A stretch of 64,000 bases of DNA from Pollutimonas bauzanensis (GTDB lineage Bacteria > Pseudomonadota > Gammaproteobacteria > Burkholderiales > Burkholderiaceae_B): assembly GCF_900129885.1 (NCBI RefSeq), contig NZ_FQXE01000002.1, positions 248,001-312,000 of the forward strand, in the 5' to 3' direction. Below the pieces are notes generated by a model. The model was not told where the DNA came from and made no database searches. It saw only the letters and a program-made list of their open reading frames with translations. Below, piece by piece: positions 17,431-25,903 of the stretch. The position numbers were made by a program, and so were the translations under genes. Position 1 is the first letter of the stretch. Every line of letters starts with the position of its first letter.

Positions 17431-18351
17431 ATGAGCGAAGTACAAAACAAGCGGCTGGGTTTCGTGGGCATAGGAAGAATGGGCGGTCCCATTGCCAGCC
17501 GCCTGATCGACGCCGGATACGAGCTGGTCATCTGCGACGCCAATCAGGAAGCGCTGACCCCGCTGTTGAACAAGGGCGCGATCCGCGCGGCCTCGCCGAA
17601 AGCCGTTGCGGACCAGGCGCCCATCGTTCTGATTTCCCTGCCCACGCCCGACGTAGTGGCCTTGGTCGGCCTGGGGGAAAACGGCCTGATAGAAGGCGGC
17701 GCCGTGCGCACCGTCATCGACCTGTCGACGACCGGCCCCGGCGCCGCCAAGAAACTGGCCCAAGGCCTGGCCGGACGGTCCATCGCCACCATAGACTGCC
17801 CGGTCAGCGGCGGCGTGGCCGGAGCGACGAAGGGCACGCTCGCCCTGATGGTGGCCGGCGACAAGGACCGCATTCAAGAGGTCCAGCCGATTCTCGACCA
17901 TCTGGGCAAGCAGATCTATGTCGGCGTCGAGCCCGGCATGGCGCAAACCATGAAAGTCATCAACAATCTGATTTCGGTCACCGCCCTGGTCGTCACGTCG
18001 GAAGCGCTGGTGATGGGCGCCAAGGCGGGGCTGGACGCCGACACCATGACCGAAGTGATCAACGCCGGATCGGGCCGATCCAACGCCTCTGAAGTGAAGA
18101 TACCCAATTTCGTCCTGTCGCGCACTTTCGATTTCGGCTTTTCCGTGGGCTTGTCCGCCAAAGATGTGCGCCTGTGCATGGAAGAGGCGGACAGCCTGGG
18201 CATACCCATGCCTGTCGGGCAATCCGTACGCGCCTTCCTGAATTCCGCGGCCGATAAGCTGGGCTACCAGGCCGATATGACCGAAATGATCCGCGTGATC
18301 GAAGATCAGGTGGGAGTCGAGGTCCGCGGCAAGGCGGCCGCGCCCAAATGA
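17431..18351 (+). CDS. NAD(P)-dependent beta-hydroxyacid dehydrogenase (3-hydroxyisobutyrate / tartronate semialdehyde type)
   Basis: 306 residues. GFVGIGRMGGPIA is the dinucleotide site, DCPVSGGVAGATKGTLALMV the substrate signature and KVINNLISVTAL carries the catalytic Lys. The ATG at 17431 follows AAGGAGC. It completes a rightward set with the SDR and lactonase-like genes. It is a paralogue of the protein at 9398-10312, with similar order of motifs but clear sequence divergence. Confidence 0.88.
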   Translation: MSEVQNKRLGFVGIGRMGGPIASRLIDAGYELVICDANQEALTPLLNKGAIRAASPKAVADQAPIVLISLPTPDVVALVGLGENGLIEGGAVRTVIDLSTTGPGAAKKLAQGLAGRSIATIDCPVSGGVAGATKGTLALMVAGDKDRIQEVQPILDHLGKQIYVGVEPGMAQTMKVINNLISVTALVVTSEALVMGAKAGLDADTMTEVINAGSGRSNASEVKIPNFVLSRTFDFGFSVGLSAKDVRLCMEEADSLGIPMPVGQSVRAFLNSAADKLGYQADMTEMIRVIEDQVGVEVRGKAAAPK

Positions 18352-18364
18352 CGGGCCGCCGGGC

Positions 18365-19342
18365 TTAGTTGACCTTCTCGCTGAACACCGATGCGGCCGA
18401 CGCATCGATTACCTTTTGATCCTGCGCCAGCTGCCTGGCAAACTCTTCCGGCGAACTGCCCACCGGCGACAACAGCAAAGGCTTCAGCACTTTCAAGACT
18501 TCGGGAGCATTGGCGGCCTTGTTGAAACCGTCGGCGATTTTTTTCTTGATGGGTTCCGGCGTTCCGGCCGGCGCGAATATGCCGTACCAATTATTGGTGA
18601 ACTTTACGTCGCCCAGGCCGGCTTCCGCATAGGTCGGAACGTCGGGCAGCTCCACAAGGCGTTTGTCGGCGCTCACGGCGAGTATTCTGAGGTCTCCGGA
18701 TTTATGGGCCGACAGGACCGAAGACGTGCCGGTAACCAGCGAGGTGACGTGCCCGCCGATGACGTCGCTTACCGCCGCGGAAGTGCCGGCGTAGCGCACA
18801 TTGGTCACTTTGCCGGTCAAGGCCAGCTCGGACATCAGGCCGGTTCCCACCATTAGCGTGAACGGCTCGCCGCTGGCCCAGCTGCAGTTGTTCGCCTCGT
18901 TGGCGCAGTAGCGCTTGTAGTCCGCCACCGTCTTTATGTCGGTCTTGCCTTTCACCACGATCGCGGTCGGGCCGGTCGCCATCATGCTCACTGGCGTCAG
19001 TTGCGTCAGCGGGTCGGTCTTGATCGATTTGTTGGTGTACTTGAGCATGGCGATGGCGGGGATGGAAACCAGCAAGGTATAGCCATCGGGCTTGGCCCTG
19101 ATCGTTTCATTGGTGGCGATCAGGCCGTCCGCGCCCGGTTTGTTCTCCACCACGACAGTCTTCCCCCACTGCTCGGTGAGGTATCGGGCCATCGCACGAG
19201 ATACATTGTCGCTACCTCCGCCGGGTGAATACGGCACGATGACGACGACGGGTTTTTCCGGAAATTTTGTCTCGTCGGCCTGCGCGCCCGCTCCCATCAC
19301 AAACATGAGGCATGAGCCCAGGACCAGTCTTGATAACTTCAT
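18365..19342 (-). CDS. Bug-family tripartite tricarboxylate transporter receptor
   Basis: 325 residues. Signal peptide LVLGSCLMFVMGAGAQA, then FPEKPVVVIVPYSPGGGSDN and VVVENKPGADGLIA, the standard Bug N-domain. The ATG at 19342 follows CAGGAGAG. It is downstream of the PEP-mutase-like gene on the same strand (gap 49 bases), so the pair probably forms one transcript under the palindrome at 20349. The receptor likely delivers the C4/C5 dicarboxylate or a relative used by that lyase (inference). Confidence 0.9.
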   Translation of the reverse strand: MKLSRLVLGSCLMFVMGAGAQADETKFPEKPVVVIVPYSPGGGSDNVSRAMARYLTEQWGKTVVVENKPGADGLIATNETIRAKPDGYTLLVSIPAIAMLKYTNKSIKTDPLTQLTPVSMMATGPTAIVVKGKTDIKTVADYKRYCANEANNCSWASGEPFTLMVGTGLMSELALTGKVTNVRYAGTSAAVSDVIGGHVTSLVTGTSSVLSAHKSGDLRILAVSADKRLVELPDVPTYAEAGLGDVKFTNNWYGIFAPAGTPEPIKKKIADGFNKAANAPEVLKVLKPLLLSPVGSSPEEFARQLAQDQKVIDASAASVFSEKVN

Positions 19343-19391
19343 TTGTCTCTCCTGTTTTGTACGTAATCGTTGATGAAGCATTGCCCGGGCC

Positions 19392-20273
19392 TCAATCGGC
19401 GTCGGCGAATCTGCGCTCCGTCGCGATGGATTCTTCAAGGCCCACAAATCGGTTGAAGTCCTGAAACGACGTGATCCGGTCCGCGATGGCATTCGTGGAG
19501 CAGCCCTCTCGCATAAAGGTCTCCATCATTTCTTTCACGGCCTTGTGCATGGCGAACATGGGCTCTATCGGGCAAATCGCGAATGAAAAGCCCAGTTCAT
19601 GCACCTCGTTCAAGGACAGAAAAGGCGTTTTGCCGGAACGGGCCATATTGAAGAGGATGGGCTTGCCCAATGGCTTGAGCCGGCGGCCGATTTCCCGCAA
19701 CTGCTCCATGCTTTCCGGGGCATCCACGTACAGCCCGTCGGCGCCCTCCTCCGCGTAAGCTTCGAGCCGGTCGAGCGCATCCTCCAGGCCGGTCACGGCC
19801 ACCGCATCGGTGCGCGCCACGATGAAGAAGTTCGGATCGCGCCGCGCCTGCAGCATGGCGCGAAGCTTCAGCTGCATTTCCCGTTTCGTGATCAATTGCT
19901 TGCCAGCGAAGTGCCCGCATTTCTTGGGCAAAGCCTGGTCTTCGATGTGGAGGCAGGAAGCGCCCGCCTCTTCCCACAGTTCCATGGTTCTTTGCACATC
20001 CAGGATGCCGCCGTAGCCGGTGTCGGCATCGGCGAAAACCGGAACGGTGGAGACCCGGCATATGCGGCGGATATGCTCGAACATTTCTGTCTGGGTCAAC
20101 AGGCCGATATCCGCCTTGCCGGTGATGATGGCGGACGCCGCGAAACCGCTGACGAAGATGGCGGGCGCCCCCGCCTGCTCGGCAAGCTTGGCCGTAACGG
20201 CGTCATGCGCGCCCATGCAGACGAATGGGCCATTATTGAAGAGTTCCCGGAATTTGACCGAGCGTGGATTCAT
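19392..20273 (-). CDS. Isocitrate lyase / PEP mutase superfamily enzyme
   Basis: 293 residues. The metal-binding DADTGYG and the active-site segment PKKCGHFAG (catalytic Cys) place it with methylisocitrate lyase, dimethylmalate lyase and oxaloacetate decarboxylase types, all of which cleave or decarboxylate 2-hydroxy/2-oxo dicarboxylates with Mg. The ATG at 20273 follows GCAGGAGA. Co-transcription with a Bug receptor suggests catabolism of an imported acid. The exact member of the superfamily cannot be fixed from motifs alone. Confidence 0.83.
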   Translation of the reverse strand: MNPRSVKFRELFNNGPFVCMGAHDAVTAKLAEQAGAPAIFVSGFAASAIITGKADIGLLTQTEMFEHIRRICRVSTVPVFADADTGYGGILDVQRTMELWEEAGASCLHIEDQALPKKCGHFAGKQLITKREMQLKLRAMLQARRDPNFFIVARTDAVAVTGLEDALDRLEAYAEEGADGLYVDAPESMEQLREIGRRLKPLGKPILFNMARSGKTPFLSLNEVHELGFSFAICPIEPMFAMHKAVKEMMETFMREGCSTNAIADRITSFQDFNRFVGLEESIATERRFADAD

Positions 20274-20348
20274 GTTGTCTCCTGCATTGTTGGTAGGCCT
20301 GCCCGCCGCCTTGCCAGGGACCGACAAGATAAGCAGTCAATAATACAA

Positions 20349-20363
20349 TCGTATAGTATACGA
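20349..20363. promoter_or_regulatory. Perfect 15-base operator palindrome, GntR-like
   Basis: TCGTATA, a single central G, then TATACGA: a perfect 7-base dyad 75 bases upstream of the PEP-mutase-like start. Its size and GTATA/TATAC core resemble operators of FadR/VanR-type GntR repressors. No GntR gene lies in the window, so the regulator would be distant. Confidence 0.55.
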
Positions 20364-20405
20364 ATAGGCAATGCAAGCAGGGTTCTGGCGGATGGCATCT
20401 TCGGA

Positions 20406-20450
20406 CAGACAACGGTAATCTTTCAATTTATAATGCGACTAGTTCTCATT
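20406..20450 (+). promoter_or_regulatory. Promoter and Fur box of fecI
   Basis: CAGACA (20406-20411), 17 bases, then a perfect TATAAT (20429-20434). A Fur-box-like dyad TGCGACTAGTTCTCA (20434-20448) matches TGAGAATnATTCTCA at 11 of 14 arm positions and overlaps the end of the -10 and the start site. Iron-bound Fur would block transcription of the sigma/anti-sigma pair. Confidence 0.6.
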
Positions 20451-20481
20451 ATTGATCGATTATTATCGGCCGCCTCGCCCT

Positions 20482-20994
20482 ATGCCCACCGCCGACCTTC
20501 CGTCGCAGAAAATAGCCGCCTTCTACAGCGATCATCATGGCTGGCTGCGAGGCTGGCTGCGCAAGAAGCTGGGCAACGCATTCGATGCCGCGGACCTGGC
20601 GCATGACACCTACGTGCGCATCCTGTCCTGCGGCCAGCCGCCCGAGCCTGAACAATCGCGGCGCTACCTTGCCCAGGTGGCCAATGGCTTGCTCATCGAT
20701 CTGTATCGCCGGCGCCGCATCGAGGCCGCTTATCTGCAAACGCTCAGCCTCCTGCCCGAACCCGAGGCGCCGTCCGAAGAAGCCCGCGCGCTGGTGCTCG
20801 AAGCGCTGATTGAAATCGATGCCCTTCTTCACCGCCTGCCCGAGAAGACGCGGCGCGCCCTGCTGCTCTGCAAGCTGGACGGCTTGAGCTACCGTGAAAT
20901 CGCGTCGCGGCTGAATGTTTCGGTGTCATCGGTGGAAAAATATATCGCCCGCGGCCTTCAGGCCTGTTACCAGACGCTGTACACCCATGAGTAA
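20482..20994 (+). CDS. ECF RNA polymerase sigma factor, FecI type
   Basis: 170 residues with sigma region 2 (DLAHDTYVRILS) and region 4 (LSYREIASRLNVSVSSVEKYIARGL). It would direct transcription of the TonB-dependent receptor when the outer-membrane receptor is loaded and FecR signals. The ATG 20482 start is preferred to an upstream TTG (20452). Its last eight bases overlap fecR. The Fur box upstream makes it iron-repressed. Specific cognate siderophore is unknown. Confidence 0.88.
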   Translation: MPTADLPSQKIAAFYSDHHGWLRGWLRKKLGNAFDAADLAHDTYVRILSCGQPPEPEQSRRYLAQVANGLLIDLYRRRRIEAAYLQTLSLLPEPEAPSEEARALVLEALIEIDALLHRLPEKTRRALLLCKLDGLSYREIASRLNVSVSSVEKYIARGLQACYQTLYTHE

Positions 20995-21991
20995 GCCCGC
21001 AGCGCGAACCGCGCCGGTGCAACGCGGCCCCGCGCAAGCGCCTATCGACGCGGCCATCGTGCAAAAGGCGGCTCAATGGATGGCGCGCCTGTGGGCGGAC
21101 GATGCCAGCACGGCGGAACACGCCGCCTGCGCTCAATGGCGCGCGGCGCATCCGGATCATGAGCGGGCCTGGCGCCGCCTTCAAGCGCTGGACGATAAGC
21201 TGCAGGATGTGCCGCAACATGCCGCCCGCGTTCTGGACCCCGCCGCCACGAACACCCTGTCGCGGCGCCGCGCGCTCCAGGTCCTGGGGCTGGCCGCCAT
21301 TGCCACGGGCGCCATTCATACGGCGCGCAATAGTGAAAGCTGGCGGATACTGTCGTCGGACTACAGCACGAAGGTGGGCGAGATCCGGGAGGTCGTATTG
21401 GCCGATGGCACGCGCGTGGTGCTCAATACGGCCAGCGCCATCGATGTGCGGTTCGACGGCGCGGCGCGCGACGTGATTCTGCGCTCGGGCGAAGCGCTGG
21501 TCACCACGGGCCGCGACTCCGCGGCGCCCGCCCGCCCCTTCACGATGCGCAGCCGCCAGGGGGCGGTGCGCGCCCTGGGCACACGTTTCATGCTGCGCCA
21601 GGACGATGATGTATCGCACGTCGCCGTGTTCCATGGCGCGGTCGAGGTCCTTCCCGCGCATGCCCTGGAAGCCCCGCTGCGCCTGGATGCGGGCGAAGGC
21701 ACCAGTTTTTCGGATACTCATGTCCATCCCCGGCGGGCGGCACTGGAACGCGACCTGGCCTGGTCGCAAGGGCTGCTCATCGCCGAAAACATGCGGGTGC
21801 AGGACTTTCTGCGCGAGGTGGGGCGCTACCGGCAGGGCCTGCTGCGCTGCAGCCCGGAAGTCGCCGATATGCGGATAACAGGCGTGTTTCCCCTCGCCGA
21901 CACCGACCGCGCGCTGGCGAACCTGAAGCTTGCACTGCCTGTCGAGCTGGCCTACCGGACACGCTACTGGGTCACCGTGCAGGCGAGGTAG
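20987..21991 (+). CDS. FecR-family anti-sigma / signal-transducing membrane protein
   Basis: 334 residues. The cytoplasmic N-domain (QWMARLWADDASTAEHAACA, DUF4880-like) would hold the sigma factor. A single membrane span follows RRRALQVLGLAAIATGAI, then the periplasmic FecR domain (REVVLADGTRVVLNTASAIDV). The periplasmic end should contact the STN signalling domain of the receptor encoded next. Start ATG overlaps fecI, so stoichiometry is coupled. Confidence 0.87.
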   Translation: MSKPAARTAPVQRGPAQAPIDAAIVQKAAQWMARLWADDASTAEHAACAQWRAAHPDHERAWRRLQALDDKLQDVPQHAARVLDPAATNTLSRRRALQVLGLAAIATGAIHTARNSESWRILSSDYSTKVGEIREVVLADGTRVVLNTASAIDVRFDGAARDVILRSGEALVTTGRDSAAPARPFTMRSRQGAVRALGTRFMLRQDDDVSHVAVFHGAVEVLPAHALEAPLRLDAGEGTSFSDTHVHPRRAALERDLAWSQGLLIAENMRVQDFLREVGRYRQGLLRCSPEVADMRITGVFPLADTDRALANLKLALPVELAYRTRYWVTVQAR

Positions 21992-22038
21992 ACGCCCGGG
22001 CGCCTGCCCGCTGGCCGCGGCGCTGTTACAAAATAGGC

Positions 22039-22066
22039 GGAAACGGCCTTGAGGGAAAGGCGTCTT
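22039..22066 (+). promoter_or_regulatory. ECF (FecI-type) promoter of the TonB receptor gene
   Basis: GGAAAC (22039-22044), 16 bases, then CGTCTT (22061-22066). This agrees with ECF promoters that have a GGAA -35 and a CGTC -10. It lies 57 bases before the receptor ATG and closes the surveillance loop with the neighbouring FecI. Confidence 0.5.
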
Positions 22067-22122
22067 CGTTCGGAGAACTCAATAAGCAGAACAATCAACT
22101 CCGAACAGAAAAGGACCCTCCC

Positions 22123-24618
22123 ATGGCTTTGCCTTTGGCGCCAACGCTACCACGCCTCCTCCCGCGCACGGCCGCAGCTCGCCGCCTTCCGCCTCTTGTC
22201 CGGATAGCGCTGTGCGCGGGACTGGCGCTGGGCACCCTGACCGCGGCGCCGCCGTCACGGGCCCAGGCGCGGCAGCAGGCGCAATCACAACGCGACTACG
22301 ATATTCCCGCCGGGCCGCTGGGCTCCGTGCTCAATCAGTTCGCGCAGGGCGCGGGTGTGGAGTTGTCGGCCGCGTCCGCATTGACGCAAGGCAAACACAG
22401 CCCCGGGCTGCATGGAAGATATTCTGTACAGGACGGATTCCTGCAGATTGTGCAGGGGCAAGGGCTGCAAGTCCTGCGGGGGCCCAGCGGCGCCTACTCC
22501 CTCCGGGCGGCGCCGCCTTCATCCCTGAACCGCGCCGACGTCTCCACCCTGGCTCCGGTCACCGTCAAGGCGCAGCGCGAGAATCCGTATGGGCCGGTAT
22601 CAGGCCTGGTTGCGCGGCGCAGCGCCACGGCCACCAAAACCGATACGCCAATACTGGAGGCGCCGCAAACCATCAGCGTGATTACGCGCGGCCAGGTCGA
22701 GATGCAAGGCGCGCAGACGGTAAACCAAGCCTTGGGATATACGTCTGGCGTCCTGCCGGCCTTTGGGGGAACCGACAGCCGCTACGATGTCGTCATGGCG
22801 CGCGGGGGCCTGTTCGTCCGCCAGTATCTGGATGGCATCGTTCTTCCGTTCAGCGCCTACAGCGTTGCGGTCCCCCAGTTCGATCCCTATATGCTGGAAC
22901 GCATCGAGGTGCTGCAAGGCCCCTCTTCGGGGCTGTTCGGCCAGACGAGCCCGGGCGGCATCCTGAATATGGTGAGCCGCAGGCCGCAGGCCGATCCGCG
23001 GCATGAGTTGTGGCTGCAGGGCGGAAACCTGGATGCGGGCAAGCTTGCCTTGGACTCGACCGGACCGCTGGATGCCGATGAAAAGCTGCTGTATCGCATT
23101 ACCGGCCTGGTAAAGAGCAGCGACGGCGTGGCCGACCATTCCAACGAAAAGCGCACGTTGATCGCCCCCAGCTTTACCTGGCGCCCTTCGGCGGACACCT
23201 CGCTGACCCTGCTCAGCCATTATCAGCGCGATAGAGTCATACCGCAGTACCAGGGCCTGCCTGCCAGCGGCACGCTGCGCTACAACCCCAACGGCACGCT
23301 GCCGCGCACGCGCTTCGCCGGCGAACCCTCCTACGAGCGGATGGACCGCGAACAATACGCGGTCGGCTATGCATTCGAACACCGCCTCGATGACATATGG
23401 TCGGTGCGCCAGAACCTGCGCTACACCAGCGTCGACATCGACGCGCGCGGCACGCCCGGCTATGCCTTGGCGGCGGATGGCCGCAGCTTGAGCCGGGTGG
23501 CCACGCAAGGGCTGGGTAAAGGCAGCATCCTGGGCATCGATACACAGGCGCAAGCCCCGTTCGCCACTGGCGCCCTGAACCACACGCTGATCATGGGCCT
23601 GGATTATGTGAAACAGCGCGATGACTATCGCTTTGCCTCAGCCCCGGCTCCGTCGATAGACTTGTACGATCCCGTGTACAACGTTGCGATTCCGGACTTG
23701 ATACCGCGCCTGAGCACGCTCCAGACCATGCGGCAGACAGGTTTGTACATGCAGGACCAGGCACGCGCCGGCGGCTGGGTGTTCACGGCGGGCGGGCGTT
23801 TTGATCGCTCCGAGGCGGAGACCACCGACCGGATGAATCAGACCGGAACGCCGAGGCGGGACGAGGCATTCACCGGCCGGCTGGGCGTCAATTATGTGTT
23901 CGATACGGGAATAGCGCCTTATGCCAGCTATTCCACCTCCTTCGAACCCGTCGGCGGCACCGACTACGCAGGCAAGCCTTTCGAGCCCATGAAGGGCAAA
24001 CAGGTCGAAGTGGGCGTGAAGTACCAGCCCGAAGGATCGGAGACTCTCCTTACCTTATCCGCATTCCAGCTCACGCAGGAGAACATGCTGACGCCCGACA
24101 ATACGCCGGGGCGCGCCTCTTTCAATACGCAGGCTGGCGAAGTGAAATCGCGAGGCATCAACATCGAGGCCAGGGCCGAGCTCCGGGATGGCACCGACAT
24201 AATCGGCGCTTACGCCTATACGCGCTCCGAGATCACCAAAGCCAACCCCAGCGCCGCCGGGCTTTCACTGGAGGGGCTGCCCTTGCCCAGGGTCCCGCGC
24301 CACATGGCTTCGCTGTGGATCAACCACGAATTCGGCGCAGCGTTCCTCAATGGGCTATCGGTCGGCGCAGGCGTGCGCTACATCGGCGCCAACTATGCCG
24401 ACTCGCCGGCCACCATACGCTTGCCGGGCAACACACTGTGGGATGCCGGCGTCCATTACGATCTGGGCAGGGCCGGCACGCAGTTGAGCGGGTACAAGCT
24501 TTCGCTGACGGCATCGAACCTGACAGACCGCAACTACGTAAACTACTGCCTGAACGAGCTGCAATGTTTCTATGGGCAGGGCCGGACGGTGCTGCTGGGC
24601 CTGCGCAAGCAATGGTAG
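22123..24618 (+). CDS. TonB-dependent siderophore receptor with STN signalling domain
   Basis: 831-residue outer-membrane receptor. After the signal peptide (ending near PSRAQA) comes an STN domain (about residues 55-125: YDIPAGPLGSVLNQFAQGAGV, YSVQDGFLQIVQGQGLQVLRG), the plug (TDTPILEAPQTISVITRGQ, IEVLQGPSSGLFGQTSPGGI) and a 22-strand barrel ending in RTVLLGLRKQW. The C-terminal NYCLNELQCFYGQGR resembles hydroxamate-siderophore receptors of the FhuA/FoxA/FpvA kind. The STN domain and the adjacent fecIR make it a transducer as well as a transporter. RBS AAAAGGA. Ligand not predictable from sequence alone. Confidence 0.92.
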   Translation: MALPLAPTLPRLLPRTAAARRLPPLVRIALCAGLALGTLTAAPPSRAQARQQAQSQRDYDIPAGPLGSVLNQFAQGAGVELSAASALTQGKHSPGLHGRYSVQDGFLQIVQGQGLQVLRGPSGAYSLRAAPPSSLNRADVSTLAPVTVKAQRENPYGPVSGLVARRSATATKTDTPILEAPQTISVITRGQVEMQGAQTVNQALGYTSGVLPAFGGTDSRYDVVMARGGLFVRQYLDGIVLPFSAYSVAVPQFDPYMLERIEVLQGPSSGLFGQTSPGGILNMVSRRPQADPRHELWLQGGNLDAGKLALDSTGPLDADEKLLYRITGLVKSSDGVADHSNEKRTLIAPSFTWRPSADTSLTLLSHYQRDRVIPQYQGLPASGTLRYNPNGTLPRTRFAGEPSYERMDREQYAVGYAFEHRLDDIWSVRQNLRYTSVDIDARGTPGYALAADGRSLSRVATQGLGKGSILGIDTQAQAPFATGALNHTLIMGLDYVKQRDDYRFASAPAPSIDLYDPVYNVAIPDLIPRLSTLQTMRQTGLYMQDQARAGGWVFTAGGRFDRSEAETTDRMNQTGTPRRDEAFTGRLGVNYVFDTGIAPYASYSTSFEPVGGTDYAGKPFEPMKGKQVEVGVKYQPEGSETLLTLSAFQLTQENMLTPDNTPGRASFNTQAGEVKSRGINIEARAELRDGTDIIGAYAYTRSEITKANPSAAGLSLEGLPLPRVPRHMASLWINHEFGAAFLNGLSVGAGVRYIGANYADSPATIRLPGNTLWDAGVHYDLGRAGTQLSGYKLSLTASNLTDRNYVNYCLNELQCFYGQGRTVLLGLRKQW

Positions 24619-24651
24619 GCGGATGCGCCTCGAACCTGGCGGCGCCCGCGG

Positions 24652-25866
24652 CTACCCCTGCTTTGCCACCAGCCGGCAGGTGCTCTCCGACAGCGGCATC
24701 ACCGTTTGATCCAGCGGTATCTTGCGGACAATCTCGAAGTAGTCCCACGGATATCTGGATGCCGCCGGCGTCTTGACCTTGGCAAGATACATGTCGCGCA
24801 GCACTCTTCCGTCTTCGCGTATCCGCGCGCCATCGGTGAACGCGTCATTGATCGGCATGGCGCGCATGGCGGCCGCGACCTTGCCGGCGTCATCGCTGCC
24901 GGCCTTGTCCACCGCTTTCAGATAATGCAGAACGGATCCATAGACCCCGGCTTGCAGCATGGACGGCATGGCGCCCGTTCTCTCCATGAAGGTTTTGGAC
25001 CACGCCCGTGTCTTGTCGTTCATGTCCCAATAGGAGGAGGTGGTCAGGTAGGTGCCCTGCGCTTTATCCAGACCCAGGCTGTGCACATCATTGATCATCA
25101 GGATCATCGCCGCCAGGCTCTGGCCGCCTTGCGTAATGCCGAACTCGCCGGCCTGCTTGATGGCATTGATCGTGTCGTTGCCGGCATTCGCAATGCCGAT
25201 CACCTGGGCGCCCGAGGACTGGGCCTGCAGAAGAAAGGACGCGAAATCGGCGACGTTCAGCGGGTGCTTGACGGACCCCAGGATTTTTCCGCCTTCGCTG
25301 ACCACCACTTCCGAGGTATCCCGCGCAAGCTGGGCGCCAAAGGCGTAATCGGAAGCCAGGATGAACCAGGACTTTCCGCCATTGGCGACGACGGCCGATG
25401 CCGTGCCATGAGCCATGGCATAGGTGTCATAGGTCCAGTGGAAGCCATAGGGTGAACACTGATCATTGGTCAAGGCCGTGGTGCCCGCCCCGGAAATCAA
25501 TACCAGCTTTTTGCTGCTCATCGCGATGCGCTGCACGGCCAGCGCGATGGAGGAATTCGGTATGTCGACGATGACGTCCACTTGATCCCTGTCGTACCAC
25601 TGGCGCGCCATCGACGCCCCCAGGTCGGTGCGATGCTGGTGGTCGCCATAGATGAGCTGTACCGGTTTTCCCATGACCTTCCCGCCGAACTCCTCGACAG
25701 CCATCTGCGCAGCCACCACGGAGCCTTTCCCCGTGATGTCGGCCGTCACACCGGCCATGTCGGTCAAAACGCCGATCTTGACGACATCATCACTAAGCTG
25801 CGCCCGGGCCTGCATGCAAAGGCAGGCGCCGCCCGCGGCGGCGAGCAAACTCAGTTTCTTGAACAT
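24652..25866 (-). CDS. ABC transporter substrate-binding protein, branched-chain amino acid (LivK) type
   Basis: 404 residues. Signal peptide MFKKLSLLAAAGGACLCMQARA, then VVKIGVLTDMAGVTADITGKG and a type I periplasmic fold (QLIYGDHQHRTDLGASMARQW, LILASD-like SWFILASDYAFG). This subfamily usually binds aromatic or carboxylic acids as often as amino acids. No permease or ATPase genes are adjacent. It shares a leftward transcript with the alpha/beta hydrolase (37-base gap), which may act on the captured compound. RBS CAGGAGAC. Confidence 0.87.
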   Translation of the reverse strand: MFKKLSLLAAAGGACLCMQARAQLSDDVVKIGVLTDMAGVTADITGKGSVVAAQMAVEEFGGKVMGKPVQLIYGDHQHRTDLGASMARQWYDRDQVDVIVDIPNSSIALAVQRIAMSSKKLVLISGAGTTALTNDQCSPYGFHWTYDTYAMAHGTASAVVANGGKSWFILASDYAFGAQLARDTSEVVVSEGGKILGSVKHPLNVADFASFLLQAQSSGAQVIGIANAGNDTINAIKQAGEFGITQGGQSLAAMILMINDVHSLGLDKAQGTYLTTSSYWDMNDKTRAWSKTFMERTGAMPSMLQAGVYGSVLHYLKAVDKAGSDDAGKVAAAMRAMPINDAFTDGARIREDGRVLRDMYLAKVKTPAASRYPWDYFEIVRKIPLDQTVMPLSESTCRLVAKQG

Positions 25867-25903
25867 GTGTGTCTCCTGTATATTTTTTTGGCGCCCGGCC
25901 GAC

